Positions 11,090 through 21,670 of a stretch of 64,000 nt of DNA are shown piece after piece. Below the pieces are notes generated by a model. That model saw only the letters and a program-made list of their open reading frames with translations. It had not been told where the DNA came from and searched no databases. Numbering within the stretch: position 1 is the stretch's first letter; each line of letters starts with the position of its first letter. Where the stretch lies: NCBI GenBank assembly GCA_014529385.2, contig CM043951.1, positions 113,801,469 through 113,865,468 on the forward strand, read 5' to 3'. The position numbers and the translations under genes are program-made. This DNA comes from Adiantum capillus-veneris (lineage: Eukaryota; Streptophyta; Polypodiopsida; Polypodiales; Pteridaceae).

Positions 11090-14000
11090 TCAGAAAATTA
11101 CATGCTCTTGAGACCTTTTCACTTCATCCAAAAATATAATTGTCATACTATTACATGCTTCCAATTTCTTCATGGCCTCTTTAGAGATTCCATGCCTCCA
11201 CTTTTTCTTCCTCGAGCTGCCACCACCTTCTTTGCAGTCGCTAGCAAGAAGTTGTGGATTTACCATTGAATTCTCTGTCCGAAATCCACTCTGATGCAGT
11301 GCGGCAAGTTCCTGTGTGGAGATATCTGTCCCTCTTGCTACTGGCCAAACATTTGGAGCATGAGGTAAATCTTTGACTTGTCTTTTTATTGATTGGGTAT
11401 GCAAAATATCATGATTACAAAACCATAACGATTGCTCGATTGTTTTACCCTTGAACATTCTTTCGGACCATATACATGGAGCAACGAGACCAATTGAGCG
11501 ACTATGCAAGATATTGTCACAATTTTTTCTCCCTACTGTTCCAAAATATTTTCTTTGACTTTGAATGGGCATTCTCTTGAGGGCCCACTAAGTGCGTGGC
11601 ACATCACTCTCAAACACATTGTTTGTTTTAGATGACAAAGGTGTGGTTGTTTCTTTTTGAGATCCAATATCATCATCACTGTCACTAATTTGCAGCGGAA
11701 TGTTAGAAATACCTGGTCCTTGGGTATCAAACTTGATTTTTTTTGGTCGACCACGATGGTTTTGTTGCTTAGATTCCATGACATATTCCGGCCGATGGGA
11801 GCTACTTGTTCCTGTTCTGCCCCTCTTTTTGCGTTGTACTGTTTCTTTGTCTCCATGCAAAATTGGCTGCGCATACATGGGAGTCCCTGCAACAGCCTCG
11901 TGTAATAGATGGGCCACGTTGGTTGGAGTTGGAGTTTGCTGAGATTCAACTCGAGAAAGCAAGGTCTCCATTGTGGGACCCGTTCCTATATAACGCCCAG
12001 TAGTATATCCCAAACGCTTTGCACATTGAATATATGAGTTTATAACATCTGTTACACATGCATCATACAAGGATATTTTTCCCTTTCCACCTTCACCTGC
12101 TAACCAACTGGCATGTACACTTTCTGATAAATTAACATTGGGAATTTGTGCCCGCTCCCACGGACTTAGACCACCCTATGAAATGCAAAAAAACATGAAA
12201 TAAATTTCATGTATGAAAAGAAATTTTTTAAAAAAATATAGATTGTCATAAAGGTACTTACATATGTTCCAATTCCTCCCCAGTGTGAAATTTGTTGCTC
12301 CCACCATTTAAACCATCTGCTCACTCTTGTGATGCTCTCTGTAGATAGATGTTGTCTCCACCACTTTTGAATTGAAAGCGCCTTTTGAGATGCAAGCACA
12401 ATGGTCTTACAAGCTCTCCAGTCCTCACACATATCAATGTGTTGATTTGTTAGATGTTGAGGTATCCACTTTTTAGAATATTTGTGGAGACACTGCTCCC
12501 AATGAAATAGGCATGATCGTTCACGTCCCTCCATGATATTATCTGGCCCGCCATTGAAGACTGTTCGAATAGCATTCCAATTTGCACCAGCTTCATCAGA
12601 CATAAAACCTGCAAAGTCAGCTGCACCATGTCCGTACTTTTCCATTGTTGAATTAAGGCTCTCCCAAAAAATAACTTGAGTCTTTGCATCCTCCTCTTTA
12701 GTTTCACATATAGAAATTATTTGTAGTGATCGTATGCTGCAAGATATTCAACATAAACATTTTCACACATCTTCTTTTATTTTATGATAAAAAAAATACG
12801 AGATATTTAAATACTTAAAGATTACCTTGGATCATAAACTGAGCATGACATTGTTGCCCATCCATCTATTCTATGGGTAAAATCAAAATGTACCCACGCA
12901 TTTCTCAAGTCACCAGTTTCAGTTCTTTTCATCCGATTTACTAGATCAATCCCAGAACCTGGTCCTTTAGTGGACATTTTAAATAGGAAGCACTTGTCAT
13001 CCTCTTCACCCTGTCCAGGAAATCTACTCCCATGAAAAAAAGGAAACATGCACTTTTTTTGAAGCAATAAAATATTATCATATCCATCCCCAATAACAGC
13101 ACCTTGACTCTTTCTCTCCTTTGAAACAATTGAAGAAAACCTACACGATGCATCACAAAAAGGCTAAATTTATAATAGTTAAAAAATTAACAAATTCAAG
13201 GAACCAAATTGAGTTTTCTTACCCTTTGGTTTGAACCAGTGGCATCATTTCTTCCAAAAAATCATTGAATTGTACATCGGATGTAGCTTCAGTTTCCTCA
13301 CCAATCAAGGAGTGAAGAACAAGTTGTTGAGCCACCAACATTTGAATTTTTCTTGGGCCACCCTTTTCTATTTTTAGTACTGCACCTACCAGTTTCCGCA
13401 CTCTTGAAATAGCAGCCCTAGAGGTTCCTGCCTTAACATTATGACAATGTTTACCAACATGTATTGCCAGTCGCGACATTGTACCATCTCTAGGCAAAAC
13501 ATAATAGATTTTGCAGGGACAAGCAGCAACACAAGTAACAACCTTCTGACAATAATGACAAGTTATTGTTGTATTCTCTTCCATTGCAAGGTAGTCCTTT
13601 TTCACCTGTCTGTCCAAATATCCATGAAAATCTCTACTATTGAATTCTTGTTCCTTAATATAATGAGGACACGTTGAATAATTACACTGCATAAATCCCA
13701 AACAGTGGCTTAGACAAATTGTGCATGCTATTGCCATGGTTGTCACACATGGGCGAGTCCACAAGTGACCATCAAAGTGTTGTTCCATCCCTGTCATTCG
13801 TTTTGTTTTATCCTGAGTCGCAAGTAACTCAAAACACAAATTTCCATCATAATGTTGTGGAAGTTCAGCAACTTGCAAAGGAGCTCCACATAATGTTAAC
13901 AGATCATTTAACTTTTTTGCCCCTGGATTTTGTTGAATCCAAATGACAATTGACTGATTTTTGAGCTGTCCTATATCGTCACCACTACTTTCAAGATGCA

Positions 14001-14343
14001 CAATGCTTAAAACATCTTCAGATATCTCTTTGTCATTTCCTTTCTCATTGTCAGATACCTGTATAAATGTTTCTGAATGAAGCATCTCAAACAAGCTCGA
14101 AAAAGAACCATCTATTAAGAAATACTGATGACCTTCTATATCCCATTGTGGTTGCAGCAAGACTTTTGTTAGGCCATAATCACTTTCAATAAGAGCAGAT
14201 AGTGACTGAAAATGGCAAGATGGAGGCAGAAAACTCTGCAAATAGTAAGCACTAAGCAACAATGAGTTTCCCTTCAACTGAATGTCGCGGTTGACTATCT
14301 GACCACCAACCTTCCAAGTTATTGTTACTTTCATGTTGGACAT
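11090..14343 (-). CDS. MULE-type DDE transposase gene, four exons
   Basis: Exon 1 is 14343-13223, exon 2 13140-12826, exon 3 12736-12262 and exon 4 starts at 12175. Introns of 82, 89 and 86 bp have GT...AG ends (donors GTAAG, GTAAT, GTAAG), and all three junctions keep frame, which strongly supports the model. The product reads Cys-rich zinc-binding parts in exon 1 (CxxC and CxH clusters, residues ~205-330), then a MULE-like core with candidate triad D460 (FDFTHR), D526 (FMSDEAGANW) and E655 (NLSESVHASW), a CLFHW motif at 554-558, and a basic tail with an AT-hook-like RGRPKK. A TAG at 11588-11590 would end it at 832 residues, but the same frame stays open to 11090, so the TAG may be a nonsense change. 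I know this family from bryophytes, lycophytes and ferns. No terminal inverted repeats were found, so it may be an element with unseen ends or a domesticated gene. Confidence 0.8.
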
Positions 14344-14500
14344 ATTCTCTCAAGCAACAGATTACAGGGTGGAGATGCGAGAAAACTGTGGTGGATTAAG
14401 TGAAGGTGGTGAAGGTTAATGAAAGTTAAAGATAAAGTGAAGGTTAATGAAACTGGTGAAAGTTAATGAAAGATGTGAAGGTTAATGAAAGTGAAAGATT
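14344..14500 (-). promoter_or_regulatory. Repeat-bearing region upstream of the transposase
   Basis: Between about 14398 and 14490 the motif GTGAAGGTTAATGAAA and close variants recur four to five times at uneven spacing. It lies 55-150 bases upstream of the start codon of the MULE gene on the other strand, so it is either 5' untranslated sequence or promoter. No TATA box is clear. Confidence 0.45.
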
Positions 14501-14699
14501 GGTAGGTAGACGAAAAGACAGTTGCATAAGATCTTGTGACGGATCAAAGAATAATGAAAATCATAATTGAAGAAGTGCATTTAATATATGACGGTTCTGA
14601 ATGTATGTGCAGTGGAATATGTCATCAAATTTGAGGGGCCATTTAATTTCTAAATGGTGGTTCAAGGACTGCATTTAATGCAGTCTAATAGTGTCTTCA

Positions 14700-14722
14700 T
14701 CTTTTGTGTATGTGTATGTGTA

Positions 14723-14759
<37 letters not shown>

Positions 14760-15115
14760 GATTGTGTGAGTGTGTGTATAAAAAACGTAACATTCTATAT
14801 GACTGACTTTGTATTAAAAACGTAGCAGTTTTTTTAGTTAAGTTATATATATGATTCCATCTTACCATTTTATATATATGTGTGTGTGTTTTTGGTAGTG
14901 TGTATATATAATTATTTTAGTTAAGTTATATACATTACTGTGCGTGTGTATAAATGATTTTGTGGGTGTGTGTAAACAACGTAGCATTTTATTAAGTTAA
15001 GATATTTAAGTTAAGTGTATGTGCACATAGTTTAAGTTAAGATATTTTTAAGTTGAGTGTATTTAAGTTGAGTGTATGTGCACATAAGATATTTAACTGT
15101 GCACATAGTTTTTAA

Positions 15116-15152
<37 letters not shown>

Positions 15153-15340
15153 ATGACTTAACTTTAAGAATGCTACGTTTTTTATACACACAAACACATA
15201 CAATCATTTTTTTAAATATATGGTTGTGTGTGTGTAAAAAACATAGTATTTTTTTAGTAAAACTATATATATGAATCCATTTTGTGTATATCTTTGTGTG
15301 TGTATATACATATATATATATATATATAAATGAATGTGTG
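14700..15340. repeat. (GT)n/(TA)n-rich region
   Basis: The stretch is made of short GT and TA runs ((TA)n 14733-14758, (GT)n 15122-15150, TA 15309-15327) and re-used phrases such as AAAACGTAGCATTTTTTTAGTTAAG. No gene is seen. Confidence 0.8.
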
Positions 15341-15358
15341 TGTGTGAGTGTTTATACC

Positions 15359-16166
15359 ACAATATCATTTTTGTAATATATGGTGTATGTGAAAAAAGTA
15401 GTAGTTGAGATGAAAGTGGAGTGAAGTTTAAATGGAGTTTTAATTGAGATTGAAGTGGAGTGAAGTGAAAGTGAAGTTTTTCTGTGAAGAAGGAGATGAA
15501 AGTGGAGTGAAGAGAAAGTGGAGTTTTGCTGTGAAGAAGAAGGAGTAAGAGAAGACAAGGTATTGTGTGTGTGTGTAGATTTTCTACTCACGTGTGTGTG
15601 TGTGTGTGTGAGTGTGTGTGTGTGCTTACCTGCGCACGCTCGCCCGATCCACCGGAGGAGGTCCAATGGAGCTCCCCCATGCCTTTCAAGGCATGGGGGA
15701 GATCCAATGGAGCTCCATTGGAGCTCCTCCATGCCTTGAAAGGCATGGTGAGAAAGCAGCGCACAATATCATTTTTGTAATATATGGTGTATGTGAAAAA
15801 AGTAGTAGTTGAGATGAAAGTGGAGTGAAGTTTAAATGGAGTTTTAATTGAGATTGAAGTGGAGTGAAGTGAAAGTGAAGTTTTTCTGTGAAGAAGGAGA
15901 TGAAAGTGGAGTGAAGAGAAAGTGGAGTTTTGCTGTGAAGAAGAAGGAGTAAGAGAAGACAAGGTATTGTGTGTGTGTGTAGATTTTCTACTCACGTGTG
16001 TGTGTGTGTGTGAGTGTGTGTGTGTGTGCTTACCTGCGCACGCTCGCCCGATCCACCGGAGGAGGTCCAATGGAGCTCCAATGGAGCTCCCCCATGCCTT
16101 TCAAGGCATGGGGGAGATCCAATGGAGCTCCATTGGAGCTCCTCCATGCCTTGAAAGGCATGGTGA
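15359..16166. repeat. 404-bp tandem duplication
   Basis: The sequence starting ACAATATCATTTTTGTAATA at 15359 restarts at 15763 and is nearly identical for about 404 bp, differing mainly in the length of the GT run and an added ATGGAGCTCCA unit. Each copy holds a GT run, CGCTCGCCCGATCCACCGG, and palindromic units CCAATGGAGCTCCATTGG and CCATGCCTTTCAAGGCATGG. Confidence 0.9.
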
Positions 16167-16300
16167 GAGGGCAGCGCGCGCGCTGCTTTCTCACCATGCC
16201 TTTCAAGGCATGGAGGAGCTCCAATGGAGCTTCCATTGGACCTCCTCCGGTGGATCGGGCGAGCGTGTCCAGATAAGCATACACACACACACACACACAG
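16045..16300. repeat. Foldback palindrome centred at 16178
   Basis: The second copy of the tandem unit is followed by its inverted partner. The arms 16145-16178 and 16179-16212 pair almost perfectly across GCAGCGCGCGCGCTGC, and pairing continues outward through the GGAGCTCCA units to CGATCCACCGGAGGAGG at about 16047-16065 versus CCTCCTCCGGTGGATCG near 16240-16257, ending in GT runs on one side and AC runs on the other. It looks like a foldback element whose ends are microsatellites. Confidence 0.85.
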
Positions 16301-17410
16301 TGATACACACACATCAAAACACTTGCACACATAGCACAAACACACACACAGTCATGTATACGCACACACATTACACTTGCATACACACACATACATACAT
16401 ACATACACCCACATATATAAATACTTGCATTCACAACATCAACACACTTGCATACATACACACATAAAAATATAAACACTTGCATTCACAACATAAACAC
16501 ACTTGCATACATAGCACAAACACACACACAATCATGCATACAGACACACACATATTACATTTACATTCACACACACACACAATCATGCATACATCCACAC
16601 ACACACACACACATATAAACACTTGCATTCACACACATCAACACACTTGCATACACACATATTAAACACACTTAGAGTAACAATTACAATGATGTAAGAA
16701 CAGGTCGTTGTAGAGAAGAGGTATACAAATGTCAAAGTGGATTTGTATTTTTCCTTGCCATGAGCAAGTTGAGAATGGTTTTTTTTGTAATTTACATTTT
16801 ACGCCGTTATGCTGCCGAAATTTAGAATTTTATATTTGTATTGTCAAGCATATACACACATACACATATATAAACACTTTTATTCACAACATCAACACAC
16901 TTGCATACACACACATATTACACTTACATTCACACACACATAATCATGCACACATCCACTTGCATACACACACATACATACATACATACACCCACATATA
17001 TAAACACTTGCATTCACAACATCAACACACTTGCATACATACACACATACACATATATAAACACTTGCATTCACAACATCAACACACTTGCATACATAGC
17101 ACAAACACATACACAATCATGCATAAAGACACACACATATTACACTTACATTCACACACACAATCATGCATACATCCACACACACACACATATAAACACT
17201 TGCATTCACACACTTTAACACACTTGCATACACACTTACAGTAACAATTACAATGATGTAAGAACAGGTCGTTGTAGAGAAGAGGTATACAAATGTCAAA
17301 GTGGATTTGTATTTTTCCTTGCCATGAGCAAGTTGAGAATGGTTTTTTTTTTTAAGTTTGCATTTTACGCCGTTATGCTGCCGAAATTTAGAATTTTATA
17401 TTTGTATTGT
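16270..17410. repeat. (ACAC/CATA) minisatellite and 564-bp duplication
   Basis: Units around CACTTGCATTCACAACATCA and ACACACTTGCATACATA recur many times on the plus strand. Two copies of a ~160-bp non-repetitive block (GTAACAATTACAATGATGTA... GCCGTTATGCTGCCGAAATT) lie at 16677 and 17241, exactly 564 bases apart, so the block plus its satellite was duplicated. Apparent His/Thr-rich proteins here are translations of the satellite. Confidence 0.85.
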
Positions 17411-17475
17411 CATTGCTAAGAAGATTTTTGTTGTTTTGAAATGTTCACGTGCAAGGTGAAGTCTGTGGGGTCATG

Positions 17476-20400
17476 TTATTCTGTGGACTGTGATTCACTT
17501 TTGACTCCTTTTGTTGTTGAGCTAAATCTCGATTTTGTTGTCCCCTTACGGTACGGCTCAACTTTGGCTTCTCTAGCCTCTAGTTGTGTGATGTCAATGG
17601 GTTGTGGACTACACCACACAATGCTTTGAAGGTTTTCACCCCAGTTATCTACCAACTTCCAATGAGCATCAGATACCCCTATATAATTAAGCCATTCTGT
17701 AGTAGATTTCTTTTGATTTATTCTAGCACGCACATTTGCTTGATATCATCACCTCTTATATCTCTTACTCTTCTTGTCTAGTTTTTGACTACGGCCGATC
17801 TCTAGTGAAGAGTTACTAGATGAATCGCTATTTGTGTCTTCTGCTCCCTTGGATAGATTGTCATCTAGGGTACCATTGGGCCCTGAATGGTTTGTCCCCA
17901 CATTTTCACTAGATGTAACTCAAATTGTTCGTCCTTAGGGTCAATTTTGATTGATGATTCTGACTCCAAATCGTGTGGGCTATAGTCTTGTGAGATGCTA
18001 CTGCTTCCAATGCCAGTCAGACCTTCATCTTGTAGGTCATCATAAGCCATATGCATTGCTTCTAACATATTTAATGGTACGAGTGGTGGCATTTCATCCC
18101 CCTCAGGTGTTACCTAGGTCATCCCCATGTTTCCCCAAGTGTCTATGGTTGCTGCTAGGTGGACCCAATCCACATTGTTTGACTTGGTCATCCCAGGTAG
18201 TACATCCATATAAGGAGAGTCTTCCCCAACATCGGGGTCCTCTTTACACATGTAAAAATACTGCAATGGGGCCAATCAAACTATGGTGTCAGATCTATGA
18301 ACAATTATAAACATGTCTCCTAGGGGATGGGCTTGACCAGTTACAAGATCCACTCGAATGACAGAATCTTGGAACTGCAAGTAGACATGGTTTTTAGACC
18401 AGTCATGCACCATTTTTGCTTCCCTCATGAAAGGACCTCCTAAGATCATCTCAGATGCCATAGTGTGCTTGGAGAAATCCATAAAAATGAAGGTAATTCT
18501 TATTTTATGTCCAAAGGCTTTGATCTTGAGATCTTCTAGAATCCCAATAGGTTTAACAATAGACCCATTGGCCATCTTCACTACTATGGTTGTGGCCGCA
18601 AGGTGAGGTCTCCCCATAGTTTCCTAGCAATTTTTAGTCACAATGCTAACCCCATCCCCACCATCAAGGGATTCCCTTCACAGCTAATCCCTTGGAAGTG
18701 ATTGGTATGGCTGCATTGAATTCATCTCCCTCAAAGTATTGTCCCAATTTTCTAACAGGTATTTCTACAATAGGATTCTCATCTAGGTTGGGTTGTGGAT
18801 CTAAGTGTTTCTCCTCTATCAACATCTCCCTAACTCGATCCATCTGTGCAAATTGTGGGAGCCTGACCTTCAGTTCTTCATTGAGGAAAGCTCAAAGAGC
18901 TAAGAATAGCTCAAGGTCTCCATATAGTTTGGACATGATGGTGGTTCTAACTTCTAAATCCATGAATTCCATCAATTTGGAAATATTTAACAGAACCTTT
19001 TGGGCTTCAATCCCTTGACGTGGGGAAGATGGGATCTCCATTTGATAGGGTCAGTCCAGTCCCTCTCTAAACATTCTTTCCAACAAGAAGTGAGTACGCC
19101 CTAAGTCACTTTCTTCTTGGATGACACTAGGTATGGCTAGGGGTCTATGGACTTTCTGAGGTTGTTGTTGCATAGGGAACATTGTGTCTTTAATCTGGAT
19201 CTACCTAGGTGCTGGCTCTAGATCCCTTTGGGTATCTTCTACCAAACTCCTTAATTGCTTGACACGCTCGATCTTCTCTGTAGGGTTTGGATAAGTTCCT
19301 ATCTTCTTCTTGGATCCTAGCCATTGTGGCTCATGACGATCCTCCTTGTTGGTTTCTTTTTTAGTGGTTGTTTTGGTCTCCATGGTTTCACCTGAATCAA
19401 AATCCTCTTCAGCGTGGTTCATATATACGGGGTCGTCACCAATCTCTATGTTGGTCTTTGAAGTAGGGTCTGACTTCGCTGCTTTTTGCGATCTCTTCCT
19501 TCCTGTTTTCTTCTTCTTCTAAGATTAGGCAATTGATGCCATGTCTGATCGTTTTTCAAGAATATAATTTTGTTTTTGGAGCATCAATTGTGTGAGTATG
19601 TTGTGACTGGTATCACATGTGTACTTTGTGATGGATCCTTGGTAACCTCAATCAAGTTTAATGGTGTGATCTTCGGTGCATTTGGATTATTCAGACATTG
19701 GGCAATCAAATGATCTATGCCACATTGATTACACATGTGTATCACCATTGTAGACATGATTGCTTGATTGGTTTGCATTAGTGTGGCATTATTTTGTAGC
19801 CTAATAGGACACTCAACCACACGATGTGGACCTTCACACTCATAGCATTGAAGAGGTGGTCTCTTGGGAGTGTAATTGATATTTTGGCCTCTTGCAGCAA
19901 GAGCATCTACTTGATAAATAGGTTTAACTTGTCCCCAATAGTCCTCCACGTAGTATTGTGGAATTTCTTCAAGAACATCCATCCCATAGGCAATATTAGG
20001 GTCTATATCTTCCTCACAGCCTTCCAAACAAGCAATAGATGACTCACAACCCACTTGATTCATGGAAGTGATTCTCGGATGTGGTGGTTGTTGTCCTAGC
20101 ACTGGAGCTGGTAAGGGTGTTGTTTGAACAACATTTTGGGCCCTAGGGACCATGTGTTGTGACTTTTGTTCAAGAGGTAGAGCCGACATCAATGCAAGCA
20201 CTCGAAGTGTGTCTGTCCATGCTAAAGGCATGGTCTAAAGGCCATCGCATGCTTAAATACTATGCAATTCTTAGCTTGATGACCATACCTCCCAAACCAC
20301 AGGCATTTCAATTACCATTAAATTTCACTCTAAAAGTAGGGCATTCACACTGGTACTATGCGGACCATAACATACTGAGCACTGAGCACCATTGTTGCTC

Positions 20401-21055
20401 CCTTCTTGGATACATATGATTGTTTTGTGGAGCACAACTCTAAGACTCTCTTGAATGGTCTTGGTGAGATCTACTAAGGTCATCTTAGATATCTTTGGCT
20501 CCTTAGCAATAGGCTTTAGGGTCATTGGTTGATGCCCCTATGCTTGCGAGCTTATAGATTTAGGCTCAATAGACACTCTTTCTCCTTGAATCATTAAATT
20601 ATCCTCCAATTGGATTGCATTGGTGGTGATCGCTTCCCAAGTGGTGATACCTCTAATGACTAGGCCATTGTAGATATCCTTATGTCGTAATCCCTTAATG
20701 AATTTATCAAGAAATTGATTATTATCGAAGCACTCACTTGGATTACAACAAGAATTCAAATGCTTTAATCGACTAATAGAGTCTCTCATTGACTCTTCTT
20801 CCTCTCATTGGGCTTTTTGGAGCTGAGAGGCTACACCCCAAAGCACTCCCTCTCGTATGTATTCTTTCAAGGAAAGTATTGTAAGAGTAGGTTAAATCAT
20901 TTTTTCTTCCACCCTTAGGGTTCTACACCAATCCTCTCCCTTCCCACTTAAGGTGAGGCTTAACACTAGCTACTCCTATAAAAAATCAGCCACTTTTGTG
21001 GCCTTTTAAGACTTTCGTACAAAATTTCTCAACACTATGTTAGTTATCTAAATCA
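17476..21055 (-). pseudogene. Ty3/gypsy-type gag and aspartic protease remnant
   Basis: Mostly one frame runs right to left. A gag core (GEDWCRTLRVE near 20920; SISRLKHLN, FIKGLRHKDIYNGL at 20538-20789) carries several TAG/TAA codons where CAG/CAA would fit. Two CCHC-like knuckles follow, each C-x2-C-x3-H-x4-C (CYECEGPHRVVEC and CNQCGIDHLIAQC, 19.85 and 19.72 kb). The protease is near 18.65-18.3 kb: an active-site-like DGGDGVSIVT instead of DTG/DSG, then MGRPHL, MANGS and MILGGPF. Downstream, acidic linker sequence continues to about 17.5 kb with no RT before the microsatellite block. A related DGG-type protease remnant is at 47.25 kb. The element was truncated or lost pol. Confidence 0.75.
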
Positions 21056-21610
21056 ATTATACCCTTAATGGAGCTCCCGCCTTGCTTCACTCTCACCACC
21101 TCACACTCACCTTGTTGCATCAACTGCACACTATGAAATGTGTGTAGAAATGGCCTCCTTTTATAGGCCAAAAGGGCTACCCTCTCTTATGAGAGACAGC
21201 CATGTGTAGCCGCCCTTGTGCGAATAAGTCCAAATCGACCCTCCAATCCGCCCATGTGTGGCCGCCCTTGAGAAGACAAGTCCGCTTTTGAATTCAGCCA
21301 CCGGCCATTGACTTCCGACCACTGGCCATCGGCCATTGACTACCGGCCACCGGCCAACCGACCGGTTGTTTTCCGGCCGCCGTCCGGCCATAATATTCCG
21401 GTGAAAAAGAATATTCCGGCGAAAAAAAGTCTCGGGGGCCTCCTCCCCCGAGGCCTTTAAAGTTGCCCCTGATTCTTGTCCGTGAAAATTTTGGTTTTCG
21501 GTGAGTGATTTTCCTTCGCGCACGATGGCTTCTCCTCATAATGGGGGCCTTACAAATGTGCGCTTTTACCACAGAAAATTACAAGGGTAAATCAGGCTCC
21601 ATACTTAACA
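21056..21610 (-). repeat. Copia 3' LTR, truncated (555 bp)
   Basis: It aligns with 25795-26369 of the other LTR with scattered substitutions and small indels, chiefly in the CCACCGGCC-rich part. The inner end CTTAACA (TGTTAAG on the sense strand) follows the polypurine tract. A TATAAAAGG box on the minus strand is at 21157-21165. Sequence left of 21056 does not match the LTR. Confidence 0.9.
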
Positions 21611-21620
21611 ATCTCCCACT
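21611..21620 (-). other. Copia polypurine tract
   Basis: On the minus strand AGTGGGAGAT lies directly before the LTR start TGTTAAG, the common form of plant copia elements. Confidence 0.85.
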
Positions 21621-21670
21621 TGGAGACTGATCTCCAAACCAAACCTGTGACTGCTTTCCATTCTGGTTTC

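Noticed and set aside
16145-16212. Possible rho-independent terminator-like hairpin
   Set aside because: The context is eukaryotic and the hairpin is part of a large foldback repeat; bacterial terminators do not apply.
16030-17244. Cys/Val and His/Thr-rich frames up to 181 codons
   Set aside because: Direct products of the ACAC/CATA satellite and of the foldback units; both strands give equally long frames.
15359-17410. CRISPR-like array
   Set aside because: Repeat units vary in length and spacers are themselves repetitive; no cas genes; this is satellite DNA.
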